Of a stretch of 64,000 bases of DNA, positions 35,032 to 43,601 are shown piece by piece. The DNA is from an uncultured Pseudacidovorax sp. Its GTDB lineage: Bacteria; Pseudomonadota; Gammaproteobacteria; Burkholderiales; Burkholderiaceae_C. The DNA lies in the NCBI RefSeq assembly GCF_913773995.1, contig NZ_CAJYES010000249.1:1-64000 (forward strand), given 5' to 3'. The notes under the pieces are model-generated. The model was not told the DNA's origin. It worked only from the letters and a program-made list of their open reading frames with translations, and did not search any database. The translations under genes were made by a program, and so were the position numbers. Position 1 is the stretch's first letter. The number at the start of each line of letters is the position of its first letter.

Positions 35032-36162
35032 TCAGAGCGTATGGCTGCGGTCGCCCTGGCGGAAGCCGACGGCATCCCACGATTCGCTGGCGGCGAAGGC
35101 GATCACCTTGAACAGCTCGCCCATCTCGTGCTCGTGGATCAGGCGGGCAGCCAGGGCTCGCTCGGCCAGCGGGGCGGCCATCATGCGCTCGGCCAGACCG
35201 CAGTCGAGCAGGAAGCGCGCCTGGCTGGTGTAGCCCAGCACTTCCAGACCGGCATCCTGGCCGGCCAGCGCGACGCCGGTGAAGTCGACATGGGCGGTGA
35301 TGTCCTTGTCGCCCACGGCCACCAGCGGGTTGTCGTCGGAGCGGTGGGCCTGGTGGCACATCAGCGTGCCCATGTGGCGCTGCGGGTGGTAGTACTCGGC
35401 CTCGGGAAAGCCATAGTCCAGGAAGTAGGCGGCGCCGCGCTTCAGACGCTCGGCCAGCGTGGCGATGAAGGCGCGGGCCTGCGGATGCACCTCCGTCAAG
35501 TAATCCTGAGGACCATCGGGCTCGACGGGCGGGCGCAGGTCGGTCAATCGGTCATCCCAGCCGAAGCTGCCATCGGACTGCACGACGACGCCGCGCTCCA
35601 GCCACTGGCCGCCACGCCGCACCAGCAGCTGGACCGGCATGGCGTCCAGCACCTCGTTGCCGACGACCACGCCTTCGATGCCATCGGGCAGTGCATCGAC
35701 CCAACGCACGCGGCCGGCCCAGGGCGCCAGGCGCTCCTGCTGGCGGGCGCGCAGGGCGCCCGAGAGGTCGACGATGGTGTAGCGCGAAACGCGCTCGCCC
35801 AGGCTTTCCAGCAACTGCGCGGCCAGCGCGCCGCTGCCGGCACCGAATTCCCAGACCTCGTCGGTACCGGTATGGTCGAAGGCGTCGGCCACGGCCACGG
35901 CCAGGCTCTGGCCGAACAGGGGCGACAGCTCGGGCGCCGTCACGAAGTCGCTGCCCGACTGCGGCAGGTGGCCGAACTTGCGGCTGCCGTGCGCGTAGTA
36001 GCCCAGCCCCGGCGCGTAGAGGGCCAGCGCCATGAAGCGGTCGAACGGCAGCCAGCCACCATCCCGCTCGATGGCGCGCCTCACCAGCGCTGCACAGGCA
36101 GAAGTGGCGGAAGAGGCGGTCGGTACACTGGGCGGGGTCGTCGGGGTGCTCACGGCACCCAT
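35032..36162 (-). CDS. MidA/NDUFAF7-like SAM-dependent methyltransferase
   Basis: 376 residues from the ATG at 36162. It has the COG1565 hallmarks: FDRFMALALYAPGLGYYAHG, FVTAPELSPLFG and the SAM-binding EFGAGSGALAAQLL, then VVGNEVLDAMPV and AYFLDYG. Eukaryotic relatives methylate an arginine of respiratory complex I subunit NDUFS2. The bacterial target is not established. It is divergent from the pteridine reductase-like SDR gene across 96 bases, an arrangement common in Burkholderiales. The substrate-binding C-terminal half is present and full-length. Confidence 0.93.
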   Translation of the reverse strand: MGAVSTPTTPPSVPTASSATSACAALVRRAIERDGGWLPFDRFMALALYAPGLGYYAHGSRKFGHLPQSGSDFVTAPELSPLFGQSLAVAVADAFDHTGTDEVWEFGAGSGALAAQLLESLGERVSRYTIVDLSGALRARQQERLAPWAGRVRWVDALPDGIEGVVVGNEVLDAMPVQLLVRRGGQWLERGVVVQSDGSFGWDDRLTDLRPPVEPDGPQDYLTEVHPQARAFIATLAERLKRGAAYFLDYGFPEAEYYHPQRHMGTLMCHQAHRSDDNPLVAVGDKDITAHVDFTGVALAGQDAGLEVLGYTSQARFLLDCGLAERMMAAPLAERALAARLIHEHEMGELFKVIAFAASESWDAVGFRQGDRSHTL

Positions 36163-36258
36163 TCTCCCTGCAACCTCCGGGCGGCCCGGCGCCTGGGGTC
36201 CTTGCCCTTTCGCGGCATGCCCGGCCGACCGACCGATGCCCCCACCGATCACCCAACC

Positions 36259-37035
36259 ATGAGTGCCCTTCCCTCTGCCAGTGAACCGCGTACCGTGCTG
36301 GTGACCGGCGCCGGCCGCCGGCTCGGCCGCGAGATCGCCCTGGCGCTGGCGGCGGGCGGCTGGCAGGTGGCGGTGCACTACCGCAGCTCGCGCGACGAGG
36401 CCCAGACCACCGCCGCCGATTGCGCCCGGCTGTCGGGCCGCGCCGCGATCATCAGCGCCGAGCTGGAGGACGAAGCCGCCGTGCGCGCCATGGTGCCGCA
36501 GGTGGTGGCCGAGTTCGGCCGGCTGGACGCCGTGGTGCACAGCGCCTCGCGCTTCGAGCACGACGACGCAAGCAGCTTCGGCTACGCCGCCATGGAGGCC
36601 CATCTGCGCAGCAATACCGGCGCCGCCATCCTGCTGGCCCAGGCGCTGCGTCAGCACCTGGACGAGCGCGACGGCCACGGCGCCGTGGTCCATCTGCTGG
36701 ACCAGAAGCTGTGGAACCCGAATCCCGACTTCCTGAGCTACACGCTGTCGAAGGCGGCGCTGGAAGCCGCCACGCCGCTGCTGGCGCTGGCGCTGGCACC
36801 GCGGGTGCGCGTCGTCGGCGTGGCGCCGGGCCTCACGCTCACCAGCCACATGCTGAGCGACGAGCGCTTCGAACAACTGCACCGCCTCTCGCCGCTGGGC
36901 CGCTCCTCCACGCCACAGGACGTGGCGGCCACGGTGCGCTTCGCGCTCGAGAACAACTCGATGACCGGCACGACCCTGCTGGTCGATGGCGGCCAGCACC
37001 TGATGCGCTTCGACCGCGACTTTTCATTGATGTGA
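36259..37035 (+). CDS. Pteridine reductase-like short-chain dehydrogenase
   Basis: 258 residues from the ATG at 36259; an in-frame ATG at 36217 is possible. NADP-binding TGAGRRLGREIALAL with Arg after the Gly loop and HYRSSRDEA, as in FolM/PTR1-type reductases. The catalytic Tyr-Lys is in SYTLSKAALE, although the usual catalytic Ser position reads HLLDQK, as in pteridine reductases. Probable product: dihydro- to tetrahydro-pterin reduction. The next gene, folB, supports a pterin/folate role. Copy C of the dispersed repeat sits between them. Confidence 0.88.
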   Translation: MSALPSASEPRTVLVTGAGRRLGREIALALAAGGWQVAVHYRSSRDEAQTTAADCARLSGRAAIISAELEDEAAVRAMVPQVVAEFGRLDAVVHSASRFEHDDASSFGYAAMEAHLRSNTGAAILLAQALRQHLDERDGHGAVVHLLDQKLWNPNPDFLSYTLSKAALEAATPLLALALAPRVRVVGVAPGLTLTSHMLSDERFEQLHRLSPLGRSSTPQDVAATVRFALENNSMTGTTLLVDGGQHLMRFDRDFSLM

Positions 37036-37038
37036 AAC

Positions 37039-37153
37039 ACCCCCAGGCTCCGCGCTTCGCGCTGCGCCTCCCCCCTCCAGGGGGCGCATCCAGCGGCCCG
37101 GCAAAGCCGGTTCCGCGGATGCCCACGCGTGGCCTGCTCCGCGGCCCTCTGCA
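37039..37153 (-). repeat. Dispersed intergenic repeat, copy C
   Basis: Read on the minus strand it starts GGGCCGCGGAGCAGGCCACG, runs through GCATCCGCGGAACCGGCTTT, and ends GCGCGAAGCGCGGAGCCTGGGGG. It is in the 160-base gap between the SDR gene and folB and is the best match to copy B, so the orientation relative to genes differs between copies. Confidence 0.75.
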
Positions 37154-37195
37154 TCCCGCAGGCGCATCGGCCGCCGACTCTCTTCACGACATGCC

Positions 37196-37582
37196 ATGAA
37201 TGTCCAGCCTACTTCTCCCCTCCTCGGCCAGCAGCGCCTGACGCTCACGGGCCTGCGCTTCGATGCCAACCTGGGCATCCTCGACAGCGAGAAGACCGCG
37301 CCCCAGCCGATCCGCGTCGATGCCGAGCTCAACCTGGGGCCGCAGCCGCTGGCACCGCAGGACGACGACATCTTCCATGTGCTCGACTACCGCAAGGTGC
37401 GCAAGATCATCATCGACGAGTGCACCGCGCACCATGTGAACCTGCTGGAAAGTCTGATCGGCCAGGTCGCCGGCCGGCTGATGCAGCTGCCCGGCGTGCT
37501 GGGCGTGCGCGTGAAGATCGCCAAGCTGGAAATCTTCGACGACTGCGAAGTCGCGATTCAAGTCGAGACCGGCCAGTGGTGA
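37196..37582 (+). CDS. folB: Dihydroneopterin aldolase
   Basis: 128 residues. The tunnelling-fold aldolase shows LTLTGLRFDANLGIL near the N-terminus, VLDYRKVRKIIIDE and the catalytic HHVNLLESLIGQVA with its conserved Glu; the C-terminal strand is VRVKIAKLEIFDDCEVAI. It converts dihydroneopterin to 6-hydroxymethyl-dihydropterin in folate synthesis; an epimerase-type FolX role is possible. It follows the pteridine reductase-like SDR. In related genomes ttcA commonly comes next; here a catabolic module intervenes. Confidence 0.92.
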   Translation: MNVQPTSPLLGQQRLTLTGLRFDANLGILDSEKTAPQPIRVDAELNLGPQPLAPQDDDIFHVLDYRKVRKIIIDECTAHHVNLLESLIGQVAGRLMQLPGVLGVRVKIAKLEIFDDCEVAIQVETGQW

Positions 37583-37619
37583 GCGCTGGCGAGGCCCGTC
37601 GAGTCGGATTGCATCGTGC

Positions 37620-38609
37620 TCATTCGGGTTGGATCCCGGCACGCTTGGCGAGCGTGCCGTAGAGGCCGATGTCCCGGTGGAGGAGCTCCGCCAGCTGACG
37701 CGGCTCGCCGCCCACCGGCACCAGACCCTGCTGCGCCAGCACCTGGCGCATGCCCGGATCGTCGAGCGCCGCACGCACGTTGGCATTCACGGCCCGGATG
37801 ACGGCGTCCGTGGTTCCGCGCGGCGCAAAGAGGCCGTACCACAGCGTCATCTCCAGGCCGGCCAGACCGCTCTCGGCGAAGGTGGGAACGTTCGGGAAAT
37901 CAGCGCTGCGGCGCTTGGCCGCGAATGCCAGGGCCCTCAGGCGACCCGCCTGCAGCTGGGGCCCGACGCTGGGCGCCGAGCCGATCAGGAACTGCACGTC
38001 TCCCGCCATCAGTGCGGTGACGGCCTCTCCCGCGCCTTTGTAGGGAATGTGGACGGCCTGCACGCCAGCGACATTGAGGAAGTTCTCTGCTGCCAGGTGA
38101 AAGGCATTGCCCACACCCGGAGAGGCATAGGCCAGCTTGGCGCCCGGCCGTCTGGCCGCCGCGATGAAGTCGGCCAGCGTCCTGGCAGGGTTGGCCGCAT
38201 TGACGACGAGCAGCATGCCCTCGGCCGCACAGACCTCCACCACCGGGCGCAGGTCGCGCTCCGTATCGAAGGGAAGCTTCTTGTAGATGCTGGGATTGAT
38301 GGCCAGGGAAGGACCATGCAGGAGCAAGGTGTGGCCATCCGGCGGCGCCTTGGCCACGATGTCGGCGCCGATGTTGCCGTTGGCACCCGCGCGGTTCTCG
38401 ACGATGAAGGTGTTTCCGGTGCGCTGGCCCAGCACGTTGGCCAGCAGGCGGGCCACGATGTCGGGCGCACCGCCCGTGCCGAAGGGCACGATGATCCGTG
38501 TCACCCTGCTGTCGCGCTCCTGCGCCAGTACCGGCGGCACGCCACCCAGGCAGGCTGCGGCGGCCAGTGTGGCAAGGAAGGATTTTCTTGTGATTCCAGA
38601 GTCGGACAT
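37620..38609 (-). CDS. Bug-family tripartite tricarboxylate transporter substrate-binding protein
   Basis: 329 residues from the ATG at 38609 with TTGGAGACACC upstream. The signal peptide ends PVLAQ, and then comes the Bug core: IIVPFGTGGAPDIVARLL, FIVENRAGANGNIGA, HTLLLHG, YASPGVGNAFHLAAE, HIPYKGAGEA and WYGLFAPRGT. It is a periplasmic receptor for a carboxylate, but the TctA/TctB membrane partners are not here, as is common for Bug proteins. It is the last gene of the minus-strand hydrolase operon, 64 bases after the second hydrolase, and so probably serves uptake of the same compound. It is convergent with folB. Confidence 0.93.
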   Translation of the reverse strand: MSDSGITRKSFLATLAAAACLGGVPPVLAQERDSRVTRIIVPFGTGGAPDIVARLLANVLGQRTGNTFIVENRAGANGNIGADIVAKAPPDGHTLLLHGPSLAINPSIYKKLPFDTERDLRPVVEVCAAEGMLLVVNAANPARTLADFIAAARRPGAKLAYASPGVGNAFHLAAENFLNVAGVQAVHIPYKGAGEAVTALMAGDVQFLIGSAPSVGPQLQAGRLRALAFAAKRRSADFPNVPTFAESGLAGLEMTLWYGLFAPRGTTDAVIRAVNANVRAALDDPGMRQVLAQQGLVPVGGEPRQLAELLHRDIGLYGTLAKRAGIQPE

Positions 38610-38673
38610 GGTGTCTCCAAGGTAGGGCCCGCGCTGTCTGGCCGGCCTCTTTCTGAGCCCGAGGGCTTCTGCT

Positions 38674-39444
38674 TCAGGGTTGCAGGAAGGCGTCCACCGT
38701 CTCGGTGAACGTCGCAGCCTGCTCGACATGACTCATGTGCGCGGCGTCGGCCATCAACCGGAACTCGGCATGCTGGATGCACGCGGCCAGCGCCTGCGAG
38801 ACCGCCGGGTTGACCGCCATGTCCTGTTGACCTGCGATCACCAGCGTCGGCATCTCCAGCCGCCCCAGCGAGGCGATATGGTCCAGGCCGCAGATGGCAT
38901 GGACCGCCGTGGTGTATCCCGTCACGGAGGTGTCGGCGACCATGCGGCCGATCCAATCGGTGGTCGCGGGCGCACGGGCCAGGAAGTCCGGCGTGAACCA
39001 CCGTTCCAGGGTCGGACGGACCTGCTGCGCCATGCCGCCGGCCTGTGCGTCCGCCACCCGCTGCTGCCAGACGGCCCTCACCGGCGCCGGCGTCACCGCG
39101 CCGCAATGCGCGAGCACCAGTCGTCGGATGCAGGAGGGCGCCGCGAGCGCCATGGCCTGGGCCACCATGCCGCCGAACGACAGGCCTGCGAGGGAAAACT
39201 CCCGCAGTCCGAGGGGCTCGAGCGCGAGCAGGACCGCGGCCGCGTAGTCATGCAACGCCGCCCCGGGTGGCAGGGCCGCAGAGCGGCCATGGCCGGGCAG
39301 ATCCGGAACGATGACGCGGAAGCGACGCGCCAGCACGGGAATCTGCAGGCGCCATGCCTCCGCGCGGGTCGCGATGGGATGCAGCAGAACGACGGCTGGC
39401 GCGGACTCGGCACCGAAGAGGTCCAGGTGCAGCGGCCAGCTCAT
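38674..39444 (-). CDS. Alpha/beta hydrolase, 3-oxoadipate enol-lactonase-like
   Basis: 256 residues. Alpha/beta hydrolase fold with VVLLHPIATRAEAW (oxyanion region), PDLPGHGRS, the nucleophile elbow GLSFGGM, Asp in VIAGQQDMAV and His in DAAHMSHVEQ. The catalytic set is complete. The pattern resembles PcaD-type enol-lactonases, but no other catechol or protocatechuate pathway gene is present, so the substrate is open. Its ATG overlaps the stop of the upstream hydrolase by 4 bases; the pair was probably recruited together for breakdown of an aromatic or lactone compound. Confidence 0.88.
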   Translation of the reverse strand: MSWPLHLDLFGAESAPAVVLLHPIATRAEAWRLQIPVLARRFRVIVPDLPGHGRSAALPPGAALHDYAAAVLLALEPLGLREFSLAGLSFGGMVAQAMALAAPSCIRRLVLAHCGAVTPAPVRAVWQQRVADAQAGGMAQQVRPTLERWFTPDFLARAPATTDWIGRMVADTSVTGYTTAVHAICGLDHIASLGRLEMPTLVIAGQQDMAVNPAVSQALAACIQHAEFRLMADAAHMSHVEQAATFTETVDAFLQP

Positions 39445-40598
39445 GCTGGAACTCCCAGCTGTCCCGCCAGCCAGGCAACGATGGTGGGCAAGGTCTGCGG
39501 CGTCAGGCCCATGTGCCCGCCCGGGAACAGCCGCACATGCTTGGGATTGCCGTGTTCGGTCAGCAAGTGCAGATCGGCGATCGGGCACTGCTTGTCCTCG
39601 CGCCCGTTGACCAGCAGCAGCGGCGCGCTGCGGCGGTCGAGCAGTCCCTGGTCGAGCAGGGAAAGACGCTTGAAGAAGGCCAGGTATTCCTCGTCGTTGC
39701 GGGCGCCCAGCATGCGGCAGCGTGTCTCCACCAGTCCCATCAGGTAGCTGTCGGGATAGCGGGACGCGCCGATCCATTCAGGCTGGAACATGTAGTGCGC
39801 GCCACCGCCCCAGTTCACTGCGCCCCGCAGCCGGTCGGGGTAGAGCAGTGCAAGTTTGGTGGCCCAGTAGCCGCCGAACGAACGGCCCAGGCAGGCCAGG
39901 CGCTCGCCGTCGAGATCGGACTGCGTGTCGATCCAGTCGAACACCGTGGTGAACTGCCTTTCGGCGTCCTGCACACCCTTGACCGGGGACTCCCCCGTGC
40001 CCGCGTTGTCCATCGCGACCGTCGCGATGCCCAGCGCCAGCAGGGCATCGCAGGCCTGGGTCATCTGCTCCTTCCAGGCATCGACGCCGCCCCACATGAC
40101 CACGACGGGAGGACGTTCGACATTCGCGGGCTTGCGCAGCAGGGCGGTGATCGAGTCCCCCTCGCCCTCCCGGCCAGCGAACGGAATGCGCACCACCTGC
40201 ACCGGCAGCGTCCAGAGCCGGGCGGCTCTCAGGTAGGTTTCCCGCTCGAGTTCGGCGCAGCGCAGCTTGGCCGGATGATCCGGGCAGGGGAAGCGGCCCA
40301 TGAAGTAGAGACCGCTCGCCTTCATGAACAGCTTGCAGGCCTCGTCCAGGGCGCCCGCCTGCTCGGCCTTTTCCGCGGAGGCGCTGCAGGCGTCGCCGGC
40401 CTCGCGCCAATGCGCGGCCCACTGGGCGCCGTCGAGTCCCGGGAGGCGGTCGATCAGGTCGATGCCCTCGTGCGGATCCAGCGCATTCATCGGGTGGGTG
40501 CGAGAGCGCAGCCTCGTCTTCATCCAGACACGCGCCTCGGCGAGCGTCTTGGGGCGTCCCTGGACATCGCCATCCGGCGTCTGCTGGGCATCCTGCAT
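39441..40598 (-). CDS. Alpha/beta hydrolase, FrsA/DHPON hydrolase-like
   Basis: 385 residues. An N-terminal helical region of about 150 residues (HWREAGDACSASAEKAEQAG, ACKLFMKASGLYFMGRFPCP) precedes the hydrolase core with VVVMWGGVDAWKEQ, the nucleophile elbow GRSFGGYWA, Asp in LVNGREDKQC and His in FPGGHMGL. The long helical lid matches the group of FrsA and 2,6-dihydroxypseudooxynicotine hydrolase, some of which cut C-C bonds. It is the first gene of the minus-strand module, divergent from a LysR gene with a T-N11-A operator in the 111-base gap. Confidence 0.88.
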   Translation of the reverse strand: MQDAQQTPDGDVQGRPKTLAEARVWMKTRLRSRTHPMNALDPHEGIDLIDRLPGLDGAQWAAHWREAGDACSASAEKAEQAGALDEACKLFMKASGLYFMGRFPCPDHPAKLRCAELERETYLRAARLWTLPVQVVRIPFAGREGEGDSITALLRKPANVERPPVVVMWGGVDAWKEQMTQACDALLALGIATVAMDNAGTGESPVKGVQDAERQFTTVFDWIDTQSDLDGERLACLGRSFGGYWATKLALLYPDRLRGAVNWGGGAHYMFQPEWIGASRYPDSYLMGLVETRCRMLGARNDEEYLAFFKRLSLLDQGLLDRRSAPLLLVNGREDKQCPIADLHLLTEHGNPKHVRLFPGGHMGLTPQTLPTIVAWLAGQLGVPA

Positions 40599-40679
40599 GG
40601 GGTCTCCTGTTCAATCGGCGTTGTTCGCAACGGGACTGTGCCAGCGGGCGCCCATAAACAAAAACTGTTCTTGTGGATT

Positions 40680-40706
40680 CAAACTATTTGTCTGACCTAT
40701 AGTTTG
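40680..40706. promoter_or_regulatory. LysR-type operator, perfect 8-base palindrome with T-N11-A
   Basis: Arms CAAACTAT (40680-40687) and ATAGTTTG (40699-40706) with an 11-base spacer, so T40687 and A40699 form exact T-N11-A. The right arm ends 3 bases before the LysR ATG at 40710, so binding should block the LysR gene itself while activating the divergent hydrolase operon. Confidence 0.8.
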
Positions 40707-40709
40707 CGG

Positions 40710-41642
40710 ATGCGCGTCAACCGGCTGGATCTCAATCTCCTTGCATGTCTGGACGCGTTGCTGGCGCACCGCAACGTCAGCCGGGCGGCCAAGCAGATGC
40801 ACCTGAGCCAGCCTGCGACCAGTGCCGCGCTGGCAAGGCTGCGGGACTACTTCCAGGACCCATTGCTGCTGCGGGAAGGGCGGCATTACGCGCTGACGCC
40901 GTTTGCGGAATCCCTGATCGATCCTGTGCGGGACATCTTGTCGCGCGCCCAGGCGCTGACGCAGCTGCGGCCCGAGACGGACCCGCTGCGCATGGAGCGG
41001 AACATCACGATCGTGGCGTCGGACTATGTGTTCAGTACCGTCCTGGTGCCGCTGTTCCGGATGGCCGAGACGACCGCGCCTCGGCTCACGTTCGCGGTCC
41101 GGCCGGTCTCGGGATACGACTCGCCCGAACTGGAGAACCAGCATGTCGACCTGGTGCTGCTGGGCGCCTCCGCCGTCGCCAGCCATCACCCCAGCGAGCT
41201 GCTGCTCTCGGACTCGTTCTGCTGCATCGCGTGGGCCGAGAACCCCCTGATCGGCCGGACCCTTTCGCTCAAGGCCTTCCAGAAGATGGGGCACGTCGTG
41301 CCGCTCCTCGGCGACGGCCGATTGCCGACCCTGGATCAGGTCGCTTATGAGATGCAGGGCGTCGTGCGGCGCATCGCGATGCGCGTCCCGACCTTTTCGG
41401 CCGTGGCGGAATGCGTGGTCGGGACTTCGCACATCGCCACCATTCCGAAATCCTTCGCCAAGAGCTTGTTGAAGACGCTGCCGCTGCGGCTGATGACCTG
41501 CCCGATCCACATCCCGCCCGTGCGCATCGCGATGCAGTGGCACCGGCACCAGGTGGACGACCCGGTGCTGCGCTGGGTGAGGCGCAACCTGCAGGATGTG
41601 GCGGTACAGCAGGGATTCCTCCGCCCTCACTCTCCGTCGTGA
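40710..41642 (+). CDS. LysR family regulator of the hydrolase/Bug module (NodD/LinR-like)
   Basis: 310 residues. The N-terminus [41 protein letters not shown] is the NodD/NahR/LinR-type opening, often linked to aromatic-compound catabolism. The effector domain includes [17 protein letters not shown] and [26 protein letters not shown] perfect T-N11-A palindrome ends just before the ATG, so the leader must be very short or the message leaderless. It is the likely activator of the divergent hydrolase operon; the inducer is not predictable. Confidence 0.93.
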   Translation: MRVNRLDLNLLACLDALLAHRNVSRAAKQMHLSQPATSAALARLRDYFQDPLLLREGRHYALTPFAESLIDPVRDILSRAQALTQLRPETDPLRMERNITIVASDYVFSTVLVPLFRMAETTAPRLTFAVRPVSGYDSPELENQHVDLVLLGASAVASHHPSELLLSDSFCCIAWAENPLIGRTLSLKAFQKMGHVVPLLGDGRLPTLDQVAYEMQGVVRRIAMRVPTFSAVAECVVGTSHIATIPKSFAKSLLKTLPLRLMTCPIHIPPVRIAMQWHRHQVDDPVLRWVRRNLQDVAVQQGFLRPHSPS

Positions 41643-41775
41643 ACAGCGCGGGCGTGGTCGCGCAGAAATCTTCCGCGATAGTCCGCGCCCGAGGCATCCC
41701 TGCGCACCCCGTTTCACGGCACCGAAGGCCCGCGCGGTCCATGAGGATGTGGCGTCCCGGGCAAAATCGCGCCCC

Positions 41776-42717
41776 ATGAACGCCGTCTGGACCGAACCCG
41801 AAGCCCCTGCAGCCGCCGCCCCCAGCCACCAGGCGGCCGCGAAGATCGAGCGCGAGACGCACAAGCTGGAAAAGCGCCTGTGCCGTGAAGTCGGCCGCGC
41901 CATCACCGACTACAACATGATCGAAGAGGGCGACAAGGTCATGGTGTGCCTCTCGGGCGGCAAGGACAGCTACGGCATGCTGGACATCCTGCTCAAGCTC
42001 AAGGCCCGGGCGCCGGTCAACTTCGAGCTGATCGCCGTCAACCTCGACCAGAAGCAGCCCGGCTTTCCGGAAGACGTGCTGCCGGCCTATCTGAAGCAGG
42101 TGGGCGTGCCCTTCCACATCGAGGAGCAGGACACCTACAGCATCGTCAAGCGCGTGGTGCCCGAGGGCAAGACCACCTGCGGCCTGTGCTCGCGCCTGCG
42201 CCGCGGCATCCTCTACCGCGTGGCCGACGAGCTGGGCGCCACCAAGATCGCGCTGGGCCACCACCGCGACGACATCCTGGCGACCTTCTTCCTCAACATG
42301 TTCTTCGCCGCCAAGCTCAAGGCCATGCCGCCCAAGCTGGTGAGCGACGATGGCCGGCATGTGGTGATCCGCCCGCTGGCCTACGTGGCCGAGAAGGACC
42401 TGGTGCGCTGGGCCCAGCACCGCGGCTTTCCGATCATTCCCTGCAACCTGTGCGGCAGCCAGGAGAACCTGCAGCGCCAGGTGGTCGGCGACATGCTGCG
42501 CGACTGGGAACGCAAGCATCCGGGCCGGCTGGAGAACATGCTGCACAGCCTGCAAAGCGTCGCGCCTTCGCACCTGCTGGACGGAACCCTGCACGATTTC
42601 AAGGGTCTGAAGCCGACCGGCGTGGCCAGCGAGGACGGCGATCGGGCCTTCGATCCGCCCGAACTGCCGCCCGTGCCCGCCATGCCCTCGGCGGTGCAGG
42701 TGGTGAGCCTCGGCTGA
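41776..42717 (+). CDS. ttcA: tRNA 2-thiocytidine(32) synthetase
   Basis: 313 residues from the ATG at 41776. PP-loop ATP-binding motif SGGKDS at 60-65, the CxxC pair in TTCGLCSRL and a third Cys site in IPCNLCGSQ, which hold the Fe-S cluster, and GHHRDDI. It thiolates cytidine 32 in several tRNAs. The length matches E. coli TtcA (311). The N-terminus has a short Ala/Pro extension and the C-terminus a disordered Pro-rich tail. The previous gene ends 133 bases upstream. Confidence 0.97.
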   Translation: MNAVWTEPEAPAAAAPSHQAAAKIERETHKLEKRLCREVGRAITDYNMIEEGDKVMVCLSGGKDSYGMLDILLKLKARAPVNFELIAVNLDQKQPGFPEDVLPAYLKQVGVPFHIEEQDTYSIVKRVVPEGKTTCGLCSRLRRGILYRVADELGATKIALGHHRDDILATFFLNMFFAAKLKAMPPKLVSDDGRHVVIRPLAYVAEKDLVRWAQHRGFPIIPCNLCGSQENLQRQVVGDMLRDWERKHPGRLENMLHSLQSVAPSHLLDGTLHDFKGLKPTGVASEDGDRAFDPPELPPVPAMPSAVQVVSLG

Positions 42718-42818
42718 CACGCGCTTCCGCCAAGTTCCAGCCACGACGCGCGACCGCGCGTCCAGCCGATGCGACAACGACACAGGGGCCGGCCAACGGC
42801 CCCAGGGATGACGACGAC

Positions 42819-43541
42819 ATGCAACGTGCAGTGCGACTCCTCGGCTTGGCCGCCATGACGGCGGTGGCCGCCGGCCTGGCGGGCTGTGCCACCTCCTACG
42901 TGGTGGACAACAACGTCCAGAGCTATGCCAAGGCACCCATTCCGCCTGGCGCCACCTACCGCTTCGAACGCCTCCCCTCGCAGCAAGCGAACGACGCGGC
43001 CCAGACCGACCTGGAAACCCTGGCCGAGCCCTCGCTGGCCGCCGCGGGGCTCCGGCGCGACGACGCCAATCCGCGCTATGCCGTGCAGGTGAGCGCCCGC
43101 TCGCAGCTGGAACTGTCGCCCTGGGCCGATCCGTGGTTCGATGGTCCGGGCTGGGGCCCCGGCTGGGGTCCGCGCTGGGGCGTGGGCCTGGGCTATGGCC
43201 GCCCCGGCTGGTACGGCGGCGGCTGGTGGGGCCCGGGCGCCCTGCCGCCCAACCAGACCTGGTACGGCCGCGAAGTCTCGATCGTGATGCGCTCGCTGCC
43301 CGACCGGCAGGTCGTCTACGAAACCCATGCCCGCAACGACGGCCCCTACCCGGACACCCGCCGCATCCTGCCGGTGATGTTCCATGCGGCGCTGCAGGGC
43401 TTTCCCAATCCGCCGCAGGCCGTGCGGCGGGTGGACGTGACGGTGGAGACCAAGCCGCAGACCATCACGCCGGCTGCGTCCGCACCTCAAGCGGGCACGC
43501 CTGCGCCATCGGCGCAGCCTGCGGCACCGGCCCGCCCCTGA
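42819..43541 (+). CDS. DUF4136 family lipoprotein
   Basis: 240 residues from the ATG at 42819. A lipoprotein signal (MQRAVRLLGLAAM..., lipobox LAGC) opens the chain, followed by the DUF4136 pattern TYRFERLPSQQAND...AEPSLAAAGLRRDD and YAVQVSARSQ. The middle has Trp/Gly/Pro-rich repeats (GPGWGPGWGPRWGVGLGYGRPGWYGGGWWGPG region, about 107-140), and the end is a Pro/Ala-rich tail. Probable outer-membrane lipoprotein of unknown function. It follows ttcA by 101 bases. Confidence 0.9.
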   Translation: MQRAVRLLGLAAMTAVAAGLAGCATSYVVDNNVQSYAKAPIPPGATYRFERLPSQQANDAAQTDLETLAEPSLAAAGLRRDDANPRYAVQVSARSQLELSPWADPWFDGPGWGPGWGPRWGVGLGYGRPGWYGGGWWGPGALPPNQTWYGREVSIVMRSLPDRQVVYETHARNDGPYPDTRRILPVMFHAALQGFPNPPQAVRRVDVTVETKPQTITPAASAPQAGTPAPSAQPAAPARP

Positions 43542-43601
43542 CGCCACGGGGCCCGCCCGCCGCGTTCCGCCCGCTGGCGCGTTCTGGGTGACACTCGGCC
43601 G

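Noticed and set aside
34991-36258. Plus-strand frame upstream of the pteridine reductase-like gene
   Set aside because: It is the shadow of the MidA-like gene on the minus strand; the SDR domain begins at the ATG at 36259.
39354-40709. Plus-strand frame running through the hydrolase genes into the LysR gene
   Set aside because: It is the complement of two complete minus-strand hydrolases; the LysR protein begins at 40710, after its operator.
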